Shown here: positions 46,121 to 55,218 of the stretch, in pieces
Position numbering within the stretch: position 1 is the first letter of the stretch
Layout: each line of letters begins with the position of its first letter
Origin: Branchiostoma floridae
Lineage: Eukaryota > Chordata > Leptocardii > Amphioxiformes > Branchiostomatidae
NCBI RefSeq assembly: GCF_000003815.2
Contig: NC_049997.1
Span: forward strand, 3,546,696 to 3,610,695
Reading direction: 5' to 3'
DNA: 64,000 bases
Notes under the pieces: model-generated
The model's database searches: none
What the model was told of the DNA's origin: nothing
The model's input: only the letters and a program-made list of their open reading frames with translations
Made by a program: the position numbers and the translations under genes

Positions 46121-46562
46121 GTATATAGAGCTGACACAGTATTGGAGTTCTACATTTTCACCTACTATATCTACGTATTCAGAATGCAGAATGCTTTCAT
46201 ACCGGTGCCGATATTTCTTTCTTTTTGAATTGTATGGGCTTTCTTCAGTTCAATTCAGTTCAGTTCAGGTCATCCTTCCGGTGACACAATAAAGTTCCTC
46301 CAGGCTGCTCTGTCCCGCATGACAGACAGGAGGTCTCCGTCTTGGAGGCCAACATCCTCCTCAATCACCCTCTTAAGAGTCAGGGATGGTCGGCCACGTC
46401 TTCTCTTGTCGTCAGGCCGCCAGAGCAGAACCCTTCCGGCCATCTCGTCGTGGCGCATTACATGACCGGCAAGGGCCAGGCGTCGGTCGCGGATGACTCT
46501 GGTAATCTGTGGCAGGCCATTGTAGAGTTGTGTGTTGGTGGTATGACTCTTCCAGTCAACAT

Positions 46563-47974
46563 TCAATGTGGCACGAAGGAGCCGGGTATAGTTCCCGTCA
46601 AGTTTCTTGCAAACGTTTTGGTTAAGGACCATGAATCTGAACCGTAGAGCAGAATGGAGTCAACACTTGATCTGAAGACTTTGATCTTGGTGGCATTTTG
46701 AATTGGAGCCTTCCACACCTTTCTGAGGGAGTGGGATGCTCCCCATGCTAGCCCGATTCGGTGACTGACATCGTAGGCTGTATTGGAGAAGCTGCCAAGA
46801 TACTTGAAGTCGCTGACTTGCTCTATAACAGTTCCATCTCTTGCTTTTAAGACCTGGGGGTCAACAGGAGGGTTGATGTGCATGACCATGGTCTTAGACG
46901 CATTTAGGATTAGACCAATCTCCTGGGTTGCAGACTCTACACGGTGCAGAAAGTCTTGCGCGGCACGGATTGTGTCTTCAAGCAGGCAGATATCGTCCGC
47001 AAAGTCTAAGTCTGGCAAAACAACTGCTGGGTGTCGGGAGCTCTGTCTTCTCCTCAGAGTAAGGCCGTCGTTGGTATTGACAGCCTTGCACAGTGCATAA
47101 TCCAATGCAACGATGAAGAGAAATGGAGCCAGGGGCTCACCCTGCAGGACACCAGTATTGATGTTGAAGGTGTCAGTTTCACCTTCAGGGGTGAGGACTG
47201 TAGCGATGGTGTCGGCGTACATTACCCTGATGGCGTCGACTATAGGCGCGGGCACACCATAAGCCGCAAGGATCTTGAACATTGTGATACGGTTAATCGA
47301 ATCAAACGCCTTTTTGAAGTCGATGAAAACGAGCACTGCCTCTTTTTGATGGTTCTGTACCTCCTCGACAATTCGGCGTAGAGCCAGGATTTGGGCTGAC
47401 GTTGATCGTGACGGACGAAAGCCGTTCTGGTTGGGGCGTAGGAGCTTGTCAACGACTGGCCTAATTCTGTTGAGCAGAAGTCGGTTGTACACTTTTGCAA
47501 CTATCTGGGTGAGGGATATGCCCCTACAGTTGTCGGGCAGGGTAAGGTTACCCTTCTTTGGGACTGGAACTATACCCGACAATCCCCACTCATCAGGTCT
47601 GTTTCCAGAGAGAGTTTGGTTGCAAAACTTGGTAAGGAACTGCCTAGTCTTGGGAAGTCGCCACAATTCCAACGGCAGCCCATCCAGACCCGGGGCTTTT
47701 CCGGCTTTCATTTGTTTCAGAGCTAAGTCAACTTCACCCTGAGTGAAGGGATCACAGCTAATGTTGTAGTTAGTATCAAACACTGGGGTGATCGAAACTC
47801 CAGTGGAGCTGGACTGAGGGACGTCATTATTAAGGAGCTTGGAGAAGCGATTTTTCCAGGCGTTGAGTCTGTCTTCTCCCTGGATGAAGATCACACCAGA
47901 TCTTTTGCCAGACAGCTCGTGCACTAGCTTCCATGCTCTTAGATGCTCTGGGGCTAAGCTTGCTTCGAAAGTCC
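46563..47974 (-). pseudogene. LINE reverse transcriptase segment
   Basis: Non-LTR RT motifs in order: GKAPGLDGLP, NGFRPSRSTSAQI, FIDFKKAFDS (motif A), GVLQGEPLAPFLF (motif B), FADDICLL (motif C, catalytic DD), LNASKT and FKYLGS. Near 46,600 the frame shifts into a second frame (46270-46632) that carries the usual LINE tail: GHVMRHDEMAGRVLLW, RRRGRP and DRAAWR. It is non-functional because of the shift and the inverted endonuclease half. Confidence 0.85.
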
Positions 47975-48553
47975 GTGGTTGTGAGGTCACGATTTCCAAG
48001 ATGGCTATTTCTGGATAGCTCCCAGCAATGAGGATTTGGATCTATTTCAATCCTCAATTGGGGAGGATCCTGACAGCCCCGAACATTACTATTGTAATGC
48101 TTAGATAGGGTTTAAAGTTCTCCTAAGTTCATTTTTATGTTTGTTCACTAGATAGCCTGTTATCTCTGTCATTTTGTTTACAATCATACCCCCCCCCCCC
48201 CACCTCACTGCCATCTCAGTCTGCAGTGATTTCAATCTTTATATTTTGTGTTAACAAGCATTTTACTCAGTTCTTTGATTCTCTGTGAGTGACCTCGAAC
48301 CTCAAACCACGGATTGCCCTTCAGCAAGGCAAAGTGAAAGGAGCTGCCCAACCTAGGGTCACAGGCGAAACCTCGGGTCGCAGCGAGGTGTATTGTGCAG
48401 TGTCGGCGGAGGATCCGGAGCTGGAACTACTACTGTACCTCTAATTCGGTCTTCGGCCAGGGTCCCCTAGCTCAGTCAGTGAGCTACTGCGGTGTGATAG
48501 ACGCGGCGAGTCACCACACTATAGTTTAAGTACTACAGCCACTTGAAAACACT

Positions 48554-49729
48554 ATGAAGTTCCTACACAGCACGGCTGTTAAAGCCAAAGACAGGCACGT
48601 TTGCCTCATGACCAACCTGCCCCCCTATAGGCCAGGCAACGATAAGACTTCTACTGCTAACATTGAGAGTTCAAGTTCGGATACTCGACCAAAGAACGGT
48701 CTTTCGACACCCAACAACACGTTCATTATGTCAACATTGAACTGTAGAACTCTTGCTCATAAGTCTCCTAAAGCTGAACTTAACAAGCTCATGCCAGATG
48801 TCAAGGTTTTAGCTGTGTGCATTCAAGAGCATCGTGTCATGCACAAGAGAGAAGATCCGGACATCATTGCCCATGATCTTGGCACCAATACACACTTCAC
48901 TGCATCAGCACTAAAGAACGCGGCAAACGCGACGATTGGCGGAGTTGGTATTGCTGTGTGTTCTTCCCTGCTACCTCTAGTTGCATCTGTTGAGAAGATA
49001 TCAGATCGCATAGTAGTAATGATTATCAGGGGCAACCCAAAAACTATTCTGGTGTCCTGCCACTCCCCACACAGTGACAGGACGGAGTGCGAGGTGGAAG
49101 AGTTTTACTCTACCCTGAATTCTTGTGTTCAGTCCACACCCCTCCATGCCATGTTACTTGTTGGTGGGGATTTTAACGCCAGGATAAATGGCAAATTTTC
49201 GTTCCATCAAACACCAAATCGTAATGGAGGCTACCTATTAGACTTTGTAAATCAAAACAACCTCATTGTGGGCAACATCTCATTCCAAAAACCAAAGAAT
49301 AGGCTGTGGACATGGAGATCTCCAAATAGCGACCTAGCCCAGATTGACTTCTGCCTCTTCAGAAAGCGGTGGAGGAACAACATTAAGGACTGCCAAGCTT
49401 TCAACTCCTCCAATCCCATTGGCTCGGATCACAGAATGGTCTCCACCAAGGTCCGTCTTAGTGTCCGTAGGCCCAAAACCACGTCACGCACTAAGTTGTA
49501 TTGGCGAGCTTTAAGAGAAGACCAGGAGCTTGCAAGCACTATTGATGGTGATATTGCCCAAACATATGCTACTCTACCAGATCAGCAGAAATCCTACTCT
49601 TCTTTTGTAGAAATCTGTAACAAAGTAGGCAGCAAGAGGCTTCCACCACGTGACCCTGATCCAGTAGATGACATTCAAGTGTCGATTGCACGGCGGGCTA
49701 CCCTTCGTTCGTCCACTAAAGATGTTTAA
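48554..49729 (+). pseudogene. LINE apurinic-type endonuclease segment
   Basis: About 391 codons with endonuclease landmarks: LNCRTL, IQEHR (catalytic E), VGGDFNAR (D-x-N), LAQIDFCLF (D) and GSDHRMV (SDH). After the TAA at 49,727 the same frame continues with one more TAA to TLRTFEA at 49,810, the edge of the inverted segment. Both stops sit where CAA is likely (C-to-T decay). The 5' leader is 47,975-48,553. Confidence 0.85.
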
Positions 49730-49827
49730 ACTGCCCAGACCCAGCTTTAAAAGACTTACGATAGATGCGAAGAAGACAGAATCATCAAGACACTCCGGAC
49801 TTTCGAAGCAGACTTTCGGGCTTTCTT

Positions 49828-50716
49828 AATCATAAGAAATGATCTGATTCGAAGCTCATTGCCTTCACAGTTGCGTTTCCGTTGCCATTTGTTTGTGAGC
49901 TGGTGGTTGTATTTCTTGGCAGCATACCTCGATCCGTGGGTGCATATTAAAGATATTTGGCATGCAAATAGAAAGGCTTCCATAATGGAGTGTGTATTCT
50001 AGTGATGGATTGACAAAAGAGATCCTGTATGACTTATGTCTCATCATACTGGCAGTTTGGCACATTGCGACATATAGTTTACCACCATAGCAAAGCTTAT
50101 TTAAATGATTTGGTGCTCTCATGTATCCACATCAGTTACTGACCAAACTGATTCCAATTACATTTCATGCAAGTGTCAGGCGTTTTCTTGGCTTCGTAGT
50201 AGTTTGTTTAGTCTGTGTAACGGAAACTCCGCTATCCGGAGCTTGTAGCCTGTACGACGGGCCTGAGAAGCGCGATTAAATCAGGCTATAGTTTGTTCTG
50301 GATCACGAACAATCTCTCCACAGTATGTTTCCTCATTTTCTAACCTAACTGGCTTTATGTGCTGCCCTGATGCTGCAATCACTGTACCACAAATTAGATC
50401 TCTGTCCGAAATCTGGCGCACTGTGTAAACCTTTCATAAGTCAGGGCCGGTCACGCTGTACATAATAACAATGTGTGCCCCTGCACGGTTTCTGTTGAAC
50501 ATTCTGTTGATTCCATGTCTGACGTGCCTTGAGATCACGCATATTTTGGTGCGGTAAACACAGTATTAACAAACCAACGATACTTCTAAGAACGCTTTTT
50601 TGGCTGTCGTAATTTTTTGCTTTAAATGTCGACATTTTCCAAAAGCAATCACGTAGATTTCCTTGCAAATGGACCCAGTCTGACGTTATTTCCGCTTGTT
50701 TTGACTTATGACAGTC
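49828..50716. other. U8 3' flank (type A array flank)
   Basis: Collinear with 17,700-18,365 upstream of U2. Holds an 80-bp MITE. No gene. Confidence 0.65.
50209..50288. mobile_element. 80-bp MITE, 9-bp TSD, empty site in U2 flank
   Basis: TAGTTTGTT at 50200-50208 and 50289-50297 flanks a segment beginning TAGTCTGTGT and ending TCAGGCTA. The paralogous U2 flank (about 17,922) reads gtagtagtttgttctgg without it. Confidence 0.85.
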
Positions 50717-52186
50717 TCAAGGGTGTTTGAATCTCATATGACGATTGAGTTTTCCTTTTTCCTTTGCTTTGTAGTCACACTCTTGACAACTGTATGGTCT
50801 CTCACCGGTGTGACGCCTCCTGTGTCTAGTAAGGTCAGGATTGTAAGCTGTTCTGTAGTCACATTCCTCACATTTGTAGGGTTTCACACCAGCGTGGCAC
50901 ATCATGTGTTTCTCAAAGTGTGACTTCTTGTAGGTCTGGTAGTCACAGATTTCACATCTGTAAGGTTTTGCGTCCGAGTGTGTTTTCATATGCTCGACTA
51001 GATATCTTTTATGTGACGTCTTGTAGTTGCAGTGATTACATTTGAACGGTTTCTCGTCAGTGTGTGTTCTCATGTGTCGGACAAGCCGGTACTTATGACA
51101 AGCCCTGTAACCACATTCCCCGCACATGAAAGGCTTTTCTTCTTTGTGACGTTTCCTATGCTGGGAGAGCCTGTGTGCCGTTGATGTTTTAAATCCACAC
51201 ACGTCACACACGTAGCACTTAGGATCTATTTGTGAGTCACTTGCAGGAAGGAGTGACGAGATGTTCTCAAAATCCTTGTCTGGAGTCGGGCCGCAAGGAG
51301 GAAAAGGTGTTTCCTCACTACTATCTTGTCTACAATGCTTATGTTCATGTCCGCTGTTGATGAAACCAGTCTCTCTAGCTCTGTCATCAGCATAGTTTTC
51401 AGTTTGATCCGGGTTTGAAGATTGAGATATCCGCCCAATTTGATCATCCTCGGACACATGGCATTCACTTTTAATATGTATGTCACCGTGGTCTGGAGAC
51501 AGATGACAAGAAGCGAGGAGTGTTTCCTCTGTCCAAGACGTATTTAGCCGATTATGTGTACGCAGCACCTGCGTACTGCAGGTAGGAGTGTTGATGTTGA
51601 GCTCGTCATGAAAAGGTCCAACTGTATCATCCTCAATCGGCATGACAACGTCTTTTTCTCCACTGTAAGAGTCTGCTGTGGTATTCATTTGTGCCAGGAG
51701 GGTTTCTGAAGGAAGTGTTGGTGAACCTGGAGTTCCGCAAGGTTCATATTGTTCGGAAACAGACAGTTGTATTTGGTCTAACTCCAGCTCGAGCTCCTTT
51801 GTATGCATGAGCATTTCACTGTCTGTAACGTTATCGCTTTCCTTCCTTATCACCATGTCCAGTCCAGAAATTTGCTGTGAAGCATCAGGGCTTGAAGTCT
51901 CTGCAGTCATAGCGTTCTCTTGCATGGTGGCTGTCTCCTGGTCTTGGACGAGTATGGTCGTTTCGTCTGGAGAACTGAAACCTGGCTTCCTTTCCAAAAG
52001 ACGATATTCCTCCAACATCACGTCCCTTAGGATACTGACCAGCCTGTCCTTGATGCTGTTCTTTCTGTCTAGGTCTTGAATCCTTCTGTTGAATTCAAAC
52101 ATCAGCTCCTCCATGTTCAGTCTAGGGAGGACTGCTATAGTCACCACGCGCGAGAGGCCACAGATGAATGCCTGCTGTATGGACAT
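50717..52186 (-). CDS. U8: C2H2 zinc-finger protein, 6 fingers, intact
   Basis: The gene encodes 489 residues. The ATG at 52186 (MSIQQAFICGLSRVVTIAV) follows CCTTCAG|C. It has the shared N-terminal domain and acidic linker. SUMO-type motifs are IRKE (weakened), a lost middle site (YSGEKD) and IKSE. Six complete fingers: YVCDVC, FMCGEC, FKCNHC, YRCEIC, YKCEEC and YSCQEC, ending KHP. It is the closest relative of U2 in the finger region and flank. Finger 5 helix positions (Y-N-P-D...R) differ from U2 (H-Q-S-H...R), so the two are expected to differ in DNA preference. The frame is clean and the promoter has a perfect DR1. Confidence 0.87.
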   Translation of the reverse strand: MSIQQAFICGLSRVVTIAVLPRLNMEELMFEFNRRIQDLDRKNSIKDRLVSILRDVMLEEYRLLERKPGFSSPDETTILVQDQETATMQENAMTAETSSPDASQQISGLDMVIRKESDNVTDSEMLMHTKELELELDQIQLSVSEQYEPCGTPGSPTLPSETLLAQMNTTADSYSGEKDVVMPIEDDTVGPFHDELNINTPTCSTQVLRTHNRLNTSWTEETLLASCHLSPDHGDIHIKSECHVSEDDQIGRISQSSNPDQTENYADDRARETGFINSGHEHKHCRQDSSEETPFPPCGPTPDKDFENISSLLPASDSQIDPKCYVCDVCGFKTSTAHRLSQHRKRHKEEKPFMCGECGYRACHKYRLVRHMRTHTDEKPFKCNHCNYKTSHKRYLVEHMKTHSDAKPYRCEICDYQTYKKSHFEKHMMCHAGVKPYKCEECDYRTAYNPDLTRHRRRHTGERPYSCQECDYKAKEKGKLNRHMRFKHP

Positions 52187-52751
52187 GCTGAAGGAAAACA
52201 TTGATATAAGAAATACGCGTTATGAAATGGTCATTATTTTCTGAAAGGATTGAAGCCAAATACCTTGACGGAATTTACAATGCTATTCTTCTGTTTAAAG
52301 GTCAAATGCGCCGTACACACATACATGTACCTCAACTGGTTTATATTAATCGAAATATAATGATTTTTACAGTATGTAAACAAATCATCAAGTCAGGAAT
52401 AGTACATCTAACCAAGGAGCATTTTATATCAGGAGCTTTTTTATTAGCGGGGCGAAACAAAGGCACACAGCGGGCGGGTAATTCGTACTCCCTCCATCTG
52501 ATATAAAAGCTCCTTGATCTAACATAAACATTTTCTATGCGTCTAAAAATTACAAAGTTATTCTCCGAAATAGTTTACGTAAAATGAGCTCTGCGCGAGG
52601 AACAAAACTGAGTTCTGTTTCGATTTGCTTGCCCCCCTCCCCACATCGATCAACTCCCATAAACAGACTTCATTTACGCGATCTATTCCAAAAGGTACCG
52701 GTACTGAATTTTTAAGTCTAGAGTAAAGCGTGATAAGGTTCAACTTCCTAC
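52187..52751 (-). other. U8 5' intron
   Basis: Inferred intron with a 104-bp MITE and the conserved cccccctccccacatcgatc block at about 52,632. Confidence 0.55.
52413..52516. mobile_element. 104-bp near-palindromic MITE, 7-bp TSD
   Basis: CAAGGAGCATTTTATATCAG on the left is mirrored by CTGATATAAAAGCTCCTTG on the right. ATCTAAC flanks both sides (52406-52412, 52517-52523). The U2 intron at about 20,037 has catctaacataaa uninterrupted. Confidence 0.85.
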
Positions 52752-52905
52752 CTGGTTTATACCCACGCCGTATGAGGGAAGATGGGTAAAAGAATTTCTC
52801 TCTTTGAAGTCAATTCGCCTTGCACCTCGAACAAAATGGCCCCGTTCAGAAATGGTGCGCAGGTCAAAGGTCATCAAGGGTTATGCCTACTGATTACCCA
52901 ACTGA
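52752..52905 (-). promoter_or_regulatory. U8 non-coding 5' exon and promoter with perfect DR1
   Basis: Exon end TATAAACCAG|GTAGGAAG. Upstream: gaacaaaATGGCCCC (52,828) and a perfect AGGTCA-A-AGGTCA (52861-52873), with GGGTTA 4 bases on, then actgattacccaactgat. Confidence 0.65.
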
Positions 52906-53802
52906 TAATGCTATCAAGGTAGACATCGGTCACGGAAAAGATATTGATAACAGAATGAAGGGACTCAAAAACAAGTTCGACGGTACTGACACGCGTATAT
53001 TACAGGTTTTGCCGAACAAATTCTGGAAGCAGCATCCTACAAATATGAACGAGTACGACAATATTGCAGCTATATATATAGCTAATCAACAAGCATTTAT
53101 CGGGAAGCGTAAGACTCTCAGTATTTCGCTTCAACGTTCAAGAAGAAAGGAGTTCTAGAAAGCGATCTTATACTGTGGATGTCAACACAATGACATACAC
53201 ATGCTGCTCTATACCCGGACTGTCTTAGATAGAACAACTTTTACATGATAGAAACACGTTTGATATAGCTTGATTCTTCATAAGATATTCACACAGGAGT
53301 AGGTAGAAATCTTCAACTTAAGTATATAAAACCAAAAAGACACAATGTATATAGCATTATTAGAAATGAATACCAGAATACATGCCGTGTAAAGTATTGT
53401 ATAGAACATAAGAATTATTCCTTGTTCCGAGAAATTGTACAACTTCATTTTCATTTCACTGAGGAAGGAAGGTGGATGCCTTTCGAAACGTCTATTAAAA
53501 TTTTTCAAGTATCCAGAAGTAAAGAGTGATTCTCCTTCAATTTTATTGTTTACATGTTTTGCATGCTTTACCTTTCTGTAAGTATATACACAGACGAAAA
53601 TTTGTAGTAAATCATTGGAATTAGAATACAAGCTATCAAAATACTGTAGCCCAGCAACTACGAACGTTTGAATCATGAGAAATTGTCAAATTAGCATTTG
53701 TCAAGGCAGCACCTTACAGCAGTGCAAGGTCACTGCGCTGGTAAACTCAGGCTAAAGGAAACAGAAACAGGTAAAAGAGATAAATGAATAAATAAACAAG
53801 AA
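52906..53802. other. U8-U9 spacer
   Basis: Array flank block (53,154 onward) and type B flank. Also GAAAACAAGTTCGACGGTACTGACACG-type sequence, of which a paralogous copy lies at 26,165-26,195. No gene. Confidence 0.5.
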
Positions 53803-55070
53803 CATACCTTTGCCAAATAAACCAGGTTTGTTATTTAGAATGATGTCTGTAGACATAAATGTGCTACTCATTACATTTTATTTCATATGCCTGGAGTTGG
53901 TTCATAACATTTCCCCATTGCTTATACAAATTAGATCCCTATTTACATAATGATATTAAATTATATCAAGCATCACTTATAAGCTATCAGCATACCAAAA
54001 ATCATGATATGTTCCTTTCAACCCTTCTTGACTTATTCTCTTTGAAAGTAGTAAACTGAACCGGCTCCTGTAGTTCAAGAAAAGACGTTAGCGGACCCAA
54101 ACATACACCTCTTGCTCTCTGCCACCTAGTCATTAATTTTCATAACAAGTATCTCATTATATAAGTTTTTACTTAGGCTATCTACATACCAAAAATCATG
54201 ACGATCCGTCAACACGTTCATATTTTGCCATTAATTATGCAAATGAGATCATCATCTGCATAATTAATATGTGTTGATATTTCTTTCTTTCTCAGCTACA
54301 AATGTGACAAGTTTGAAAGTTCATAAAGGAATGCAGTGTATTTACAAACTTTCCTCATTAATTATGCAAATTAGCTGTCGATTTGCATAATTAGAATTCC
54401 ATCATGTAAGTCTTCTCTGTGGCTATCTACATACCGAAAATCATGACGATCCGTCAACACATTCATATTTTCTCATTAAATATGCAAATGTGGCCGTCAG
54501 ATGCATAATTAATATGCATTGATATTTCTCTCTTTCTCATCTACATATGTGACAAGTTTGAAAGTCCTATCATAAAATACAGTGGATTTATAAACTTTCC
54601 TCATTAATTATGCAAATTAGTTGCTAATTTGCATAATTAGTATTCCATTATGTACATTGTTCCTTGGGCTATCTACATACCAAAAATCATGACGATCCAT
54701 CAACACGTTCTCGAGTTATTCTCGTCCAAAGTTTGAAAGGGAATCGGCGACTGCAGTTCCAAACACGCCGCTAGGGGGTCCAAACTTACAGCACTTACTC
54801 TCTGCCCCAAGAGCTATCTACCACTTAAAAATGATAACCACAGCATGTCCAGAACACGAGATATCAAAAATTGAGCTTCTGCTGCAGTACCTTAGCAAGC
54901 CGTTAGGGGGCCCATTATCGAACTTGACCTTCGTTTTCCCGACCCCTACCCACCTACCAAATATTATCGGGATCCATCCAAGGGTTTTTGAGTTATGCTG
55001 TTAACACACACACACACAGACAGACTCACAAGCCCAAAACATAACCTTAGCCATTCTGGCAAAGGTTATA
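53803..55070. mobile_element. 1.27 kb non-autonomous inverted-repeat element in U9 3' flank
   Basis: ACCTTTGCCA (53806-53815) is the inverse of TGGCAAAGGT (55057-55066), with AT-rich bases outside. The interior has repeated modules built from attatgcaaatta, ATCATGACGATCC and ggctatctacatacc, and a (CA)n/GACAGACAG stretch near the right end. In other units the flank runs through without it. No coding capacity seen. Confidence 0.65.
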
Positions 55071-55218
55071 AGCTAACAGATAAATGTTTGCTACAGAAAC
55101 ATTTATCAAGTTTTATATTTGGTTTCTAGGTATCTAATTAGATCTAAAACGTAAAAAGGAGTCTCTACGATAGATATCTATTGTGTTATTTCTGGTTGGT
55201 AATTAACTGACAGTAGCT

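Larger units (their letters stand above)
46246..49817. mobile_element. LINE with internal inversion (RTE-like), 10-bp TSD
   Basis: The RT half (46246-47974, minus) and endonuclease half (47975-49810, plus) point away from each other. GGGCTTTCTT flanks the whole structure (46236-46245 and 49818-49827), arguing for one integration event. Both halves carry GGACTTTCGAAGCA (47961-47974 inverted; 49797-49810), encoding RTFEA, exactly where they would join in an unrearranged element. The 3' end (left) is a short-repeat tail of ACTGA type instead of poly(A), as in RTE-clade LINEs. The clade is inferred. Confidence 0.85.

Noticed and set aside
48460-48500. tRNA-like A box (TAGCTCAGTCAG) in the LINE leader
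   Set aside because: No B box at the right distance; not enough to call a tRNA or SINE.
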